The notes under the pieces were generated by a model. The model made no database searches. It was not told where the DNA came from and worked only from the letters and a program-made list of their open reading frames with translations. Of a stretch of 64,000 bases of DNA, positions 45,973 through 57,200 are shown piece after piece. The stretch's first letter is position 1. The number at the start of each line of letters is the position of its first letter. Position numbers and translations under genes: made by a program. The DNA lies in the NCBI GenBank assembly GCA_022376925.1, contig JAIOJX010000004.1, positions 129,047,123 to 129,111,122 on the forward strand, written 5' to 3'. The DNA is from Tragulus kanchil (Eukaryota; Chordata; Mammalia; Artiodactyla; Tragulidae).

Positions 45973-46974
45973 CCAGGACTGCTTTCCTATTTGTTAAACA
46001 TTTTGAAAACTACCTCTTCACATTTAACCAGTAAGTTGCTACCACAAGTGCTTCTTGAGAAATGTCAATATTCTATAAACTAGGTTCAACAGCATCTTCA
46101 CTTAATAAAATAAAAAATATGTATTATTTTCCTCCTTCCTACAATGGCATTAAAATTCAATAGTTAAGTGGTAGAGAAGAGACCATAAAAGATCATTCAG
46201 CATTTCCACTCACATACAAAAGCCAACCAATGCCATGGACTGTTTTGTTGAGGTGGTGGCTGGAAGATTTCCCATATGTTCAAGTGAGGTATCATGACCC
46301 TACACAGTGTATCAAATAGGGCATCTGCTTGCAAATACTTTTGTACTTGGCAATGACTTCAGGGATTGACAAATATGTTGTCTCCATGTTTTTATTTATT
46401 ACCTCATAATCCTTTGAATGGTGACACATTCTGAGATTACAACAAATATATTAAGATCCCAATAGTAATATAATGTAACCAAAAAGATGACCCAGATCTA
46501 GAGTGAGTGAAAGCCAATGCAAACAGTAGCTAAACGGGACAGCTGTTTGCAATTAGGTTCAATTAACACATTTTAAACACAGCATTACCGGGAAACCCTT
46601 TGAAGTGTGTTGCTCAGGGAAGGTTTTTCTTGAAAGGGGCTTCTTAATGGGAAGCAGTCAAAGTGCACAGCTGAACAACTTAGCTTCCTAGTTTGACTTA
46701 CGTGCCATGCAGAGTTCACAGTTTTAATTCATTTTCTCCAGTTATGTGTATAAATATTTCAAACATGTAATGAAATGTCTGGGAAGACATTTTGCTGAAA
46801 AGAACATTTGTGAAGCCAGGAAGAGGGAAGCAAGGAGCTAAGCTCCTATGCTCTAACTTGCATGCTGTTGTATTGCCAATCTCTACTAGAAATGTACATT
46901 GCAAAATCGTATCTATTCATTTAATGACCACATCAAAGCACTGTGTATTCCAAATGAACAGCTCCATAAGAGCC

Positions 46975-47100
46975 AGAAGTTTGTCTCATTTCTCACTGTA
47001 TCTTTGCTTCCCAGACTGGCACCCAGCAGGTCTACCAAAAATATTCATTGACTGAAGAAACAGATGGATATCTACTGAATGAATAAGCAAATGCATGAAT
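46975..47100 (+). mobile_element. L2 3' end fragment (probable)
   Basis: 'ctgtatctttgcttcccaga', 'tggcacccagcaggtctacc', 'aaaatattcattgactgaag' resembles the L2 closing sequence (tatccccagcacctagcacagtgcctggcacatagtaggtgctcaataaatatttgttgaatg) in weak form. 46595-46974 holds nothing I can name. Confidence 0.45.
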
Positions 47101-47393
47101 GGGGTAAAGAAATAACTAAGTTATATACATGTGTTTGGAAAACAAAGCTCAAGTCCCTAACCCACATATATGTGTGTATGACACAAGGGCACATGCATAT
47201 TCAGAGAAAAGGAGGAAGCTGTCTTAATTTTCCTCATTATTTTGCTTGTCCACCTATTTGGAGACAATTTGAGAGTAAAACCTTAGCTTTTTTTTTCATA
47301 TCTGACAAAAAAAACAGGAATGCAAAGTTAGGTTGAATGCACCTAAAATGGTATGTGGCAATTAGCACTAAGTAAATATGTGAGAATGTATGA

Positions 47394-47594
47394 GGTTCCT
47401 AGGTGGCTCAGATGGTTAAGAACCAGCTTGCAATGCAGGAGGCCCAAGTTCGATCCCTGGGTCGGGAAGATCCCCCTGGAGAAGGAAAGGCAACCCACTC
47501 CCGTATTCTTGCCTGGAGAATCGCATGAACAGAGCAGCCAGGGATCTCTTGTCCATGGGGTCATAGGAGTCAGACACAACATAGTGACTAAACC
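47394..47594 (+). mobile_element. Bov-tA SINE
   Basis: 'ggttcctaggtggctcagat', 'caagttcgatccctgggtcg', 'cactcccgtattcttgcctg', 'gagtcagacacaacatagtg'. The B-box region is close to consensus. Confidence 0.9.
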
Positions 47595-47886
47595 ACCATT
47601 GTAAGTGAAAGAACTAAATGGCACTTGGTTCCATCAGCCGTGACCAGAAGAGGCTCCGACATCTGTGTTTTCACTCCTTGAATATTCCCTAAGTTTTGCT
47701 CACTCACCCTCCTGTCCGACCGTCTCATTGACAGACTTGAGGCCCAGGCCCACAGGAGAGCTTGGGAAGAAGAGGTGGGGTGACATCTGACCTCCTGTCA
47801 GTCTGTGAGACAGAAAGTCCGAGTCTTTGTTGCAAGTAAAGCAGAACAGGAGGTGCTCTTAAGTCAGTGGGAGATCAGTTAGGAGG

Positions 47887-48030
47887 CAGCAGTTCTCAGA
47901 CTGGGTTGCTGTCAAAATGTAGATTTCGAGCTCCCAGCTCCCAAGAGCGTTGACCCTCGGGTTCTTGGGTGTGACCCTGGAATCTGCATAGTAACTACCA
48001 CCCTGGTGACCCTGATGCAAATGATGCACT
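47887..48030 (+). mobile_element. MER5A-type fragment
   Basis: 'gcagcagttctcagactggg', then 'gtgaccctggaatctgcata', then 'ccctggtgaccctgatgcaa' follow the MER5A order. It is diverged and lacks a clear right terminus. Confidence 0.55.
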
Positions 48031-48091
48031 GTCAGAAGCACAAGCTGGAAGAAAAGCATTTAGGAAGGAGAATTTGCTTCATCCCAGAGTG

Positions 48092-48167
48092 TGTGCGTGC
48101 TCAGTTGTGCCCGATGCTTCAAGACCTCATGGACTGTAGCTTGCCAGGCTCCTCCGTCCATGGGATT
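48092..48167 (-). mobile_element. Very short Bov-A fragment with 14-bp TSD
   Basis: Only about 76 bp of reverse Bov-A ('gtgcccgatgcttcaagacc', 'ctgtagcttgccaggctcct') is flanked exactly by 'ttcatcccagagtg' at 48078-48091 and 48168-48181. This is a complete, heavily 5'-truncated retroposition event. Confidence 0.85.
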
Positions 48168-48328
48168 TTCATCCCAGAGTGCCTCCGGGAACATAATTCC
48201 CACACCTGGATGCCCTCCTGGGTCATCCCTTAGGGAAGTCCTCAATATTCTCTAAACAAGATTTTACTTACTTTAATTTAAAAGAGAAAGTGATCATATA
48301 CATTCTGTCTTTCCTGTGGTGGTAGGAG

Positions 48329-48354
48329 ACACACACACACACACACACACACAC
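48329..48354. repeat. (AC)n microsatellite
   Basis: About 13 uninterrupted AC units in unduplicated DNA. Confidence 0.95.
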
Positions 48355-48547
48355 GCTCCAACAACCAAAGTGTCAGAGTTCCACTGATATCTGAAAACTA
48401 AAGAAAGAGCCCTTACATGTGATCAGAACAGTCAGGACTTCTACGCAGAGGCCCACACTGCCTTCCAGGGAAAAATCAAGGTCCAAAGGCATCACAGAAA
48501 CCAAAAGAAAGAAGAGGAGGAAAGAGTAGTTGAAAATATTGACACTG

Positions 48548-48980
48548 GGACTTCTCCAGGTGGTCCAGGAGTTAAGAGTCCACCTTACAATGTAGGGATG
48601 TCTATTCCAACCCTGCTTGAAGAACTAAGATGCCCCCATGCCACGGAGCAACTAAGCCTGCACATCACAATTACTGAGCCCAAGTACCACAAAGAGAATT
48701 TGGCTTCCCAGGAGGTACTAGTGGTAAAGAACCCACCTGCCAGTGCAGGAGACATAAGAGACACGGGTTCCATCCCTCGAGGAGGGCATGGCACCCCACT
48801 CCAGTATTCTTGCCTGGAGAATCCCATGGACAAAGGAGCCTGGCGGGCTACAGTCCATGGGTTGCAAAGAGTCGGACACGACTGAAGTGAGGTGGCACCC
48901 AAGCACGCACCCAGAACGAAAATCCCACGCGCTGCAAGACCCAACATAGTCATATAAACAAACAAATATTTAAAAAAGAA
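48548..48980 (+). mobile_element. CHR-2 SINE split by a Bov-tA
   Basis: The CHR-2 head 'gggacttctccaggtggtcc' and body 'gccacggagcaactaagcct' run to 48701. A complete Bov-tA follows (48702-48911), and the CHR-2 resumes 'acgaaaatcccacgcgctgc' with its AAAT tail. The Bov-tA is therefore younger. Duplication D15 begins inside the Bov-tA. Confidence 0.85.
48702..48911 (+). mobile_element. Bov-tA SINE nested in CHR-2
   Basis: 'ggcttcccaggaggtactag', 'gtaaagaacccacctgccag', 'ccagtattcttgcctggaga', 'aaagagtcggacacgactga'. A large part of it reappears at 49777-49931 through D15. Confidence 0.9.
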
Positions 48981-50800
48981 GAAAATGTTTATGCTAAGAA
49001 GGAACAAAGGCTCTGACATCCAAAAGCAAAAGAACTCTGACACTACCCGTGTAACAATATCTCTGGTCGGGAGGGAGGCTGGAGCAGAGCTGGGCGCCAT
49101 TAGAGCTTTGTCATGACAAGTTCCTGCAACTTGATAATTTAGGGACTTGTAATGTATCTGTCTACACATCATGTACCCCTTGAAGACAACCTGGAAACCT
49201 GGAAAATCCAAGATGAATGGTCTGTTAGCATAAAGGATCTCAATGACTTAAATCCTCCATATATCACGCCCACATGAAAGGCTTCCTGTGTAAACAGAGG
49301 AGCAAGACCACACTGCCTTGTATCAAGACCTGTTCAGTTTGTTTAAAGGGGGCATTATTTTCCACTGCACGTGTGATTCCTTCACGATTTCACTCACTCA
49401 CTCACGCATACACACACCACAGCCTATCTGGGCACAAGGTGGAAACCTCTTTGGGCAGGTCCTTAAGTGATAACGGGCTTGGCCTTTTTGTATTACCTTG
49501 GGAAGCTTCAAGCTACAGATGGCACTGCTTCTATGATACCACCTGGCCAGGCTCCCATCTCTTTCTCAGCTGGTCATCAATATCGTTTTCCTTCCTATTG
49601 CCTTTGTACCCTGAAACCTTCAATCCATTGGTTTTTGAATCTCTCTGAGCAAACAAAGATGCTTATTTTGGTTTTGTTGTAGTTTAGTCACTAAGTTGTG
49701 TTCCACCCTTTTGCAATATCTTGGATTGCAGTTCGTGAGGCTCCTCTGTCCATGGCATTTCCCAGGCAAGAATACTAGAGACACGGGTTCCATCCTCGAG
49801 GAGGGCATGGCACCCCACTCCAGTATTCTTGCCTGGAGAATCCCATGGACAAAGGAGCCTGGCGGGCTACAGTCCATGGGTTGCAAAGAGTCGGACACGA
49901 CTGAAGTGAGGTGGCACCCAAGCACGCACCCAGAACGAAAATCCCACGCGCTGCAAGACCCAACATAGTCATATAAACAAACAAATATTTAAAAAAGAAG
50001 AAAATGTTTATGCTAAGAAGGAACAAAGGCTCTGACATCCAAAAGCAAAAGAACTCTGACACTACCCGTGTAACAATATCTCTGGTCGGGAGGGAGGCTG
50101 GAGCAGAGCTGGGCGCCATTAGAGCTTTGTCATGACAAGTTCCTGCAACTTGATAATTTAGGGACTTGTAATGTATCTGTCTACACATCATGTACCCCTT
50201 GAAGACAACCTGGAAACCTGGAAAATCCAAGATGAATGGTCTGTTAGCATAAAGGATCTCAATGACTTAAATCCTCCATATATCACGCCCACATGAAAGG
50301 CTTCCTGTGTAAACAGAGGAGCAAGACCACACTGCCTTGTATCAAGACCTGTTCAGTTTGTTTAAAGGGGGCATTATTTTCCACTGCACGTGTGATTCCT
50401 TCACGATTTCACTCACTCACTCACGCATACACACACCACAGCCTATCTGGGCACAAGGTGGAAACCTCTTTGGGCAGGTCCTTAAGTGATAACGGGCTTG
50501 GCCTTTTTGTATTACCTTGGGAAGCTTCAAGCTACAGATGGCACTGCTTCTATGATACCACCTGGCCAGGCTCCCATCTCTTTCTCAGCTGGTCATCAAT
50601 ATCGTTTTCCTTCCTATTGCCTTTGTACCCTGAAACCTTCAATCCATTGGTTTTTGAATCTCTCTGAGCAAACAAAGATGCTTATTTTTGGTTTTGTTGT
50701 AGTTTAGTCACTAAGTTGTGTTCCACCCTTTTGCAATATCTTGGATTGCAGTTCGTGAGGCTCCTCTGTCCATGGCATTTCCCAGGCAAGAATACTAGAG
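48757..50800. repeat. Tandem duplication D15 (period 1019-1020, shortest)
   Basis: Copy A 48757-49776 and copy B 49777-50800. Both breakpoints lie in SINEs of opposite orientation (a Bov-tA on the plus strand, a Bov-A on the minus strand) and share 'agag'. Differences: 'catccctcga' against 'catcctcga' just after the seam, and one T in 'ttattttggt' against 'ttatttttggt'. Confidence 0.95.
49681..49776 (-). mobile_element. Bov-A SINE, cut by seam
   Basis: First of three copies of one diverged reverse Bov-A ('agtttagtcactaagttgtg', 'ggattgcagttcgtgaggct'). It is cut at the D15 seam. Confidence 0.85.
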
Positions 50801-50907
50801 TGGGTTGCCATTTCCTCCTGCAGGGGAACTTCCCAGCACAGGGATCAAACCCATGTTTCCTGCATTGGCCGGCAAATCCTTTACCACCCAGCCAACAGAA
50901 AAGCCCT
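50701..50907 (-). mobile_element. Bov-A SINE (second copy)
   Basis: Complete reverse Bov-A: 'agtttagtcactaagttgtg', 'agaatactagagtgggttgc', 'cagggatcaaacccatgttt', 'cagccaacagaaaagccct'. Confidence 0.9.
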
Positions 50908-51172
50908 ATTTGGGGGTTATTTGCCAACACACAGGGCTTTTTTTTTAATTCGTAATTGTATATGAATACTTTATGTTGATTCTGCAACATATGAAATTCA
51001 AATCCATTTATATTGACTCCACTCTTAGTCTCATGGTAAAGGCCTTAAAACTGCACAATGGTTGTGAGTGACTTACTCAGAAAAGTCAGGAGGAAGAGAG
51101 GGAGGAGAGGGCATTGCACTGAGAACAGGTTAGTTTATGCTGTGGTGTCAGCACTACAAATATCTCAAAGGT

Positions 51173-51444
51173 GGCTTCCCTGGTGGTCCAGTGGATAAGG
51201 ACACCGCCTTGCAGTGCAGAGGGCGCCGGTTTGATCCCTGGCCTGGGAGGATCCCACGTGCCGTGGAACGGCTGGACCAATGTGTCCAACTACCGAGCCA
51301 GTGCTCTGCAGCGCATGCGCCCAGAGCCAGTGCTCTGCAGTGAGAGAGGCCACTGCAATGGGAGGTTCACACAGGCCAAAAGAACAAAGATGGATGAAAA
51401 CAGATAAATAAAAGACCAATAGAAGTGGCCAAAAAAAAAAAAAA
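51173..51444 (+). mobile_element. CHR-related SINE, short-tail type
   Basis: Well preserved: head 'ggcttccctggtggtccagt', B-box 'ggtttgatccc', 'tggaccaatgtgtccaacta', 'ccaatagaagtggcc' directly followed by poly-A. It lacks the C-rich 3' segment, which shows that the short form also exists among little-diverged copies. Confidence 0.9.
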
Positions 51445-51703
51445 GGTATCTTTCTCATTCCACTCCATCCCCATCACCTGTAACCAGGTACATGGCAGAG
51501 GAAAGGCCTGCTTGGCCTCACACCAGCAATTACACGTTTAGGCTGGTGGTGACACACAGCACCTCTATGTGCATCTTCTGGTCCAGAGCATGTCATGTGA
51601 CCCAAGCACAGTCACCCCACTGGGGTGGGGGTCAGCAAATGAAATCCTACCCTGTGCCTGGAAGACACAGAGCAAGAAAGATTTGGGGAACAGCACTCAT
51701 GAC

Positions 51704-51771
51704 CTGTGGAGAAGGAAATGGCAACCCATTCCAGTATTTTGCCTAGAAAATTCCATGGAGAGAGGAGTCTC
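51704..51771 (+). mobile_element. Bov-tA fragment, cut by seam
   Basis: 'gtggagaaggaaatggcaac', 'cattccagtattttgcctag', 'aattccatggagagaggag'. The head is missing; it ends at the D16 seam. The full end is at 52836. Confidence 0.85.
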
Positions 51772-51832
51772 TGAGCAAATTGGTTTTGAATCTCTCTGAG
51801 CAAACAAAGATGCTTATTTTTGGTTTTGTTGT

Positions 51833-52039
51833 AGTTTAGTCACTAAGTTGTGTTCCACCCTTTTGCAATATCTTGGATTGCAGTTCGTGAGGCTCCTCTG
51901 TCCATGGCATTTCCCAGGCAAGAATACTAGAGTGGGTTGCCATTTCCTCCTGCAGGGGAACTTCCCAGCACAGGGATCAAACCCATGTTTCCTGCATTGG
52001 CCGGCAAATCCTTTACCCCCCAGCCAACAGAAAAGCCCT
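51833..52039 (-). mobile_element. Bov-A SINE (third copy)
   Basis: Third copy of the element at 49681/50701, through D16. Confidence 0.9.
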
Positions 52040-52304
52040 ATTTGGGGGTTATTTGCCAACACACAGGGCTTTTTTTTTAATTCGTAATTGTATATGAATA
52101 CTTTATGTTGATTCTGCAACATATGAAATTCAAATCCATTTATATTGACTCCACTCTTAGTCTCATGGTAAAGGCCTTAAAACTGCACAATGGTTGTGAG
52201 TGACTTACTCAGAAAAGTCAGGAGGAAGAGAGGGAGGAGAGGGCATTGCACTGAGAACAGGTTAGTTTATGCTGTGGTGTCAGCACTACAAATATCTCAA
52301 AGGT

Positions 52305-52577
52305 GGCTTCCCTGGTGGTCCAGTGGATAAGGACACCGCCTTGCAGTGCAGAGGGCGCCGGTTTGATCCCTGGCCTGGGAGGATCCCACGTGCCGTGGAA
52401 CGGCTGGACCAATGTGTCCAACTACCGAGCCAGTGCTCTGCAGCGCATGCGCCCAGAGCCAGTGCTCTGCAGTGAGAGAGGCCACTGCAATGGGAGGTTC
52501 ACACAGGCCAAAAGAACAAAGATGGATGAAAACAGATAAATAAAAGACCAATAGAAGTGGCCAAAAAAAAAAAAAAG
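52305..52577 (+). mobile_element. CHR-related SINE, short-tail (D16 copy)
   Basis: Second copy of 51173, identical by eye apart from the poly-A length. Confidence 0.9.
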
Positions 52578-52835
52578 GTATCTTTCTCATTCCACTCCAT
52601 CCCCATCACCTGTAACCAGGTACATGGCAGAGGAAAGGCCTGCTTGGCCTCACACCAGCAATTACACGTTTAGGCTGGTGGTGACACACAGCACCTCTAT
52701 GTGCATCTTCTGGTCCAGAGCATGTCATGTGACCCAAGCACAGTCACCCCACTGGGGTGGGGGTCAGCAAATGAAATCCTACCCTGTGCCTGGAAGACAC
52801 AGAGCAAGAAAGATTTGGGGAACAGCACTCATGAC

Positions 52836-52962
52836 CTGTGGAGAAGGAAATGGCAACCCATTCCAGTATTTTTGCCTAGAAAATTCCATGGAGAGAGGAG
52901 TCTCACAGGCTATAATCTATGGTGTCACAAGTGAGTCGGACACAACTTAGCAACTAAACAAC
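52836..52962 (+). mobile_element. Bov-tA SINE, head missing
   Basis: Second copy of 51704 with its full 3' end: 'cacaagtgagtcggacacaa' then 'cttagcaactaaacaacaa'. Duplication D17 begins eight bases after it. Confidence 0.9.
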
Positions 52963-53302
52963 AACTCATGACTGCCAAGGTAGGGGGAAGGAAGGGATAA
53001 GAAGCCAGCAACTGACTACCTCTGAGAAAGACACACTGAGAAATCTTACCCACCATCACCAACCAAACCCTAGTCCCTACTCAACAGCACCTACTACTGT
53101 CTATAAAATCCTGCAAGGTAGAGTATGTTCCCAAACATATTACAGCCTTCAGCCCAGTATTTAAAGAAATAATCATGCATTTCTCTAAGATTGAGGTTTT
53201 GACAGCAGGTTGGTGTTGCTTTGTAACTTAAAAAAAAAGATTCATGTTTTAATTATAAGAAGTATTTTTAAGTTATCATTTGCCATGAAATAGGCATTCT
53301 TT

Positions 53303-53623
53303 TAAAAAAAAAAAATTATTTATTTATTTATTTTGGCGGGGGTGGGGAGGGAGGGAGGTGGGCGGGCCACTTCCACTGGTCTTTCATTTGTCTAGTTTCA
53401 TCCATCATTGTTCTTTGGCCTGTGTGGGCCTCCCATCGCGGTGGCATCTGTTGTCGCAGAGCACCGGCTCTGGGCGCTTGCGCTCCAGAGCTCTGGCTCA
53501 GTAATTGGATACATTGGTCCAGCCGCTCCGTGGCACGTGGAATCTTCCCAGGCCAGGGAACAAACCGGCGCCCCTTGCACTGCAAGGTGGTGTCCTTATC
53601 CACTGGACCACCAGGGAAGCCCA
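53303..53623 (-). mobile_element. CHR-related SINE, long-tail type, with 14-bp TSD
   Basis: Reverse strand: A/T tail, the G-rich complement of the C-rich segment, 'ccacttccactggtctttca', 'tctgggcgcttgcgctccag', 'ccactggaccaccagggaag'. Exact target duplication 'aaataggcattctt' at 53288-53301 and 53624-53637. Confidence 0.9.
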
Positions 53624-53759
53624 AAATAGGCATTCTTGTATATTAATTTTAGTAACAAAGTTGGTCAGATCTTTCTGGAATATTATTTATTATGTGTGGA
53701 AAGAACATTTTAAGAGGTTCACTTCCCTTTGACTCTGTAATTCTCTGTCTAGAAATTAG

Positions 53760-53910
53760 TCCTTAGGAAATAAGCAGAAAAGCAGATAAAGATATTTTCT
53801 ATCGCATTATCATTAATGCTCCAAACTGAAAGTAACAAACGTCCAAATAAGGAGATTAGTACAGCAAATTCTGCAACATCCATACGCTGGAATATTACAT
53901 TAACTACTAG
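53760..53910 (+). mobile_element. Possible old L1/HAL1 ORF2-region fragment
   Basis: 'atcgcattatcattaatgct', 'aaactgaaagtaacaaacgt' and 'acatccatacgctggaatat' resemble the conserved stretch near the end of old L1 elements. It is strongly diverged. A copy is at 54859-55009. Confidence 0.4.
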
Positions 53911-54401
53911 ACAAGATGGTTCAGCAAGCTGGTGTACTACTCATGCAATGGACTATTGACATTAAGAATCCCAATTATTTATGGGTCCCAGGACTTTTAT
54001 AGGCTCTTCTTTCAGAAAAACACTAACTACTATATTTTATGACTACATTGATATAAACATGAATATAAGACTGCCAAGGTAGGGGGAAGGAAGGGATAAG
54101 AAGCCAGCAACTGACTACCTCTGAGAAAGACACACTGAGAAATCTTACCCACCATCACCAACCAAACCCTAGTCCCTACTCAACAGCACCTACTACTGTC
54201 TATAAAATCCTGCAAGGTAGAGTATGTTCCCAAACATATTACAGCCTTCAGCCCAGTATTTAAAGAAATAATCATGCATTTCTCTAAGATTGAGGTTTTG
54301 ACAGCAGGTTGGTGTTGCTTTGTAACTTAAAAAAAAAGATTCATGTTTTAATTATAAGAAGTATTTTTAAGTTATCATTTGCCATGAAATAGGCATTCTT
54401 T

Positions 54402-54722
54402 AAAAAAAAAAAAATTATTTATTTATTTATTTTGGCAGGAGTGGGGAGGGAGGGAGGTGGGCGGGCCACTTCCACTGGTCTTTCGTTTGTCTAGTTTCAG
54501 CCATCTTTGTTCTTTGGCCCATGTGGGCCTCCCATCGCGGTGGCCTCTGTTGTCGCAGAGCACCGGCTCTGGGCGCATGCGCTTCAGAGCTCCGGCTCGG
54601 TAATTGGACACATTGGTCCAGCCGCTCCGTGGCACGTGGAATCTTCCCAGGCCAGGGAACAAACCGGCGCCCCTTGCACTGCAAGGTGGTGTCCTTATCC
54701 ACTGGACCACCAGGGAAGCCCA
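54402..54722 (-). mobile_element. CHR-related SINE, long-tail (D17 copy, divergent)
   Basis: Second copy of 53303 with the same target duplication, but 13 substitutions in the body ('gggcgcatgcgcttcagagc' against 'gggcgcttgcgctccagagc', and others). Confidence 0.9.
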
Positions 54723-55274
54723 AAATAGGCATTCTTGTATATTAATTTTAGTAACAAAGTTGGTCAGATCTTTCTGGAATATTATTTATTATGTGTGGAA
54801 AGAACATTTTAAGAGGTTCACTTCCCTTTGACTCTGTAATTCTCTGTCTAGAAATTAGTCCTTAGGAAATAAGCAGAAAAGCAGATAAAGATATTTTCTA
54901 TCGCATTATCATTAATGCTCCAAACTGAAAGTAACAAACGTCCAAATAAGGAGATTAGTACAGCAAATTCTGCAACATCCATACGCTGGAATATTACATT
55001 AACTACTAGACAAGATGGTTCAGCAAGCTGGTGTACTACTCATGCAATGGACTATTGACATTAAGAATCCCAATTATTTATGGGTCCCAGGACTTTTATA
55101 GGCTCTTCTTTCAGAAAAACACTAACTACTATATTTTATGACTACATTGATATAAACATGAATATAATCCAGACATGATTACATTGTTTTTTTGATTAAA
55201 AAAAGTGTTTTTTCCCAGGTCCCGAAAGCTTATATGGCCCTTGGGCATTGAGCCTACCATGCTTAATGGGCAAG

Positions 55275-55970
55275 TCAGCATGGGTGAGTCTGGACACTAA
55301 GATTACAGTATCCAGTCCCATCACTTCATAACAAATAGAAGGAGATATGGAACCAGTGACATATTTCATTTTCTTGGGCTCAAAAATCACTGCAGATGGT
55401 GACTGCAACCATGTAATTAAAAGACATTTACTGCTTGGAAAAAAAGCTATGACAACTTAAACAATGTAGTAAAAAACAAGAGACATCACTTTGCAGACAA
55501 AGGTCCACATAATCAGAGCTATGGTTTTCCCAGGAGTCATGTATGGATGTGAGATTTGGACCATAAAGAAGTCTGAGCAATGAAGAATCGATGTCTTTGA
55601 ACTGCGGTGCTGGAGAAGGGACTCCAGCACTCATGAGAGTCTCTTGGACTGCAAGAAGATCAAACCCACCAATCTTAAAGGAAATCAACCCTGAATATTC
55701 ATTGGAAGGACTCATGCTGTAGCTGAAGCTCCAATACTTTGACCACTGATACAAAGAGCCGACTCACTGGAAAAGACCTTGATGCTGGGAAACATGGAGG
55801 GCAGGAGGAGAAGGGGGCGACAAACAATGAGATGGCTGGATGGCATCACGTACTCAATGGACATGAGTTTGAGCAACTCAGGGGAATAGTGAAAGACAGA
55901 TAAGTCTGGCACGCTACAGTCCATGGGATCACAAAGAGTTGGACACGACTTAGTGACTGAACAACAGCTT
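55275..55970 (+). mobile_element. BovB LINE 3' portion (degenerate RT end)
   Basis: About 700 bp of BovB on the plus strand: 'ggagatatggaaccagtgac', 'tcttgggctcaaaaatcact', 'gtcatgtatggatgtgagat', 'ggaggactcatgctgtagct'-type order, 'aacaatgagatggctggatg', ending 'ggacacgacttagtgactga'. It corresponds to the C-terminal part of the BovB reverse-transcriptase protein plus 3' UTR, broken by stops and indels, so it is inactive. Confidence 0.95.
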
Positions 55971-56357
55971 TTAATGTACTAGATTATGATATAATAGCAA
56001 AAGAAATCCTAAATTACCAGGGATTTAAAGACAGGCATTGATGTGCACTGCGCTGGGTCTGAACATATGATGTGATCACTGTGAGACTGCCTTTGTAAAA
56101 AAAAAATTTTTTTTATGACTACTCATGCAATGGACTATTGACATTAAGAATCCCAATTATTTATGGGTCCCAGGACTTTTATAGGCTCTTCTTTCAGAAA
56201 AACACTAACTACTATATTTTATGACTACATTGATATAAACATGAATATAATCCAGACATGATTACATTGTTTTTTTGATTAAAAAAAGTGTTTTTTCCCA
56301 GGTCCCGAAAGCTTATATGGCCCTTGGGCATTGAGCCTACCATGCTTAATGGGCAAG

Positions 56358-57053
56358 TCAGCATGGGTGAGTCTGGACACTAAGATTACAGTATCCAGTC
56401 CCATCACTTCATAACAAATAGAAGGAGATATGGAACCAGTGACATATTTCATTTTCTTGGGCTCAAAAATCACTGCAGATGGTGACTGCAACCATGTAAT
56501 TAAAAGACATTTACTGCTTGGAAAAAAAGCTATGACAACTTAAACAATGTAGTAAAAAGCAAGAGACATCACTTTGCAGACAAAGGTCCACATAATCAGA
56601 GCTATGGTTTTCCCAGGAGTCATGTATGGATGTGAGATTTGGACCATAAAGAAGTCTGAGCAATGAAGAATCGATGTCTTTGAACTGCGGTGCTGGAGAA
56701 GGGACTCCAGCACTCATGAGAGTCTCTTGGACTGCAAGAAGATCAAACCCACCAATCTTAAAGGAAATCAACCCTGAATATTCATTGGAAGGACTCATGC
56801 TGTAGCTGAAGCTCCAATACTTTGACCACTGATACAAAGAGCCGACTCACTGGAAAAGACCTTGATGCTGGGAAACATGGAGGGCAGGAGGAGAAGGGGG
56901 CGACAAACAATGAGATGGCTGGATGGCATCACGTACTCAATGGACATGAGTTTGAGCAACTCAGGGGAATAGTGAAAGACAGATAAGTCTGGCACGCTAC
57001 AGTCCATGGGATCACAAAGAGTTGGACACGACTTAGTGACTGAACAACAGCTT
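56358..57053 (+). mobile_element. BovB LINE 3' portion (D18 copy)
   Basis: Second copy of 55275, differing by one visible substitution. Confidence 0.95.
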
Positions 57054-57200
57054 TTAATGTACTAGATTATGATATAATAGCAAAAGAAATCCTAAATTAC
57101 CAGGGATTTAAAGACAGGCATTGATGTGCACTGCGCTGGGTCTGAACATATGATGTGATCACTGTGAGACTGCCTTTTTGTAAAATACGGCTTTTCTGTG

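Larger units (their letters stand above)
44428..46594. repeat. Tandem duplication D14 (period 1081)
   Basis: Copy A 44428-45508 and copy B 45509-46594. The breakpoints share GGAAAC: left 'acaggaaacagcc', seam 'accgggaaacagcc', right 'accgggaaacccttt'. One visible internal difference: 'tttgtgccttttgtg' against 'tttgtccctttttgtg'. Its start lies in the tail of D13, so about 80 bp exists three times. Confidence 0.95.
50648..52903. repeat. Tandem duplication D16 (period 1132)
   Basis: Copy A 50648-51779 and copy B 51780-52903. Copy A matches to 'agaggagtctc' (51771), then reads 'tgagcaaat' before the seam; copy B continues 'acaggctataatctatgg' into the rest of a Bov-tA. 'ctctgagcaaa' occurs on both sides of the seam. 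Differences: 'taccaccca' against 'taccccccag', and T-run lengths. Confidence 0.95.
52970..55167. repeat. Tandem duplication D17 (period 1099)
   Basis: Copy A 52970-54068 and copy B 54069-55167. Outside the SINE the copies look identical apart from an A-run. Inside the SINE (53334-53520 against 54433-54619) I count 13 substitutions. No other duplication in the window shows such local divergence. Confidence 0.95.
55035..57200. repeat. Tandem duplication D18 (period 1083)
   Basis: Copy A 55035-56117 and copy B 56118-57200. Copy A ends with an A-run and T-run of filler (about 56100-56117); copy B continues 'ttgtaaaatacggctttt'. One internal difference: 'gtaaaaaacaag' against 'gtaaaaagcaag'. About 130 bp at its start is also in D17, so three copies exist (53936, 55035, 56118). 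Confidence 0.95.

Noticed and set aside
48585..49211. Minus-strand open frame of 208 codons, the longest in the window
   Set aside because: Its middle is the reverse strand of Bov-tA and CHR-2 SINEs (the recurrent 'FSRQEYWSGVPC' type translation), so it is a SINE read-through.
55275..57053. Possible active BovB reverse transcriptase
   Set aside because: Only the 3' part is present, broken by stops and indels; no complete endonuclease or catalytic region.
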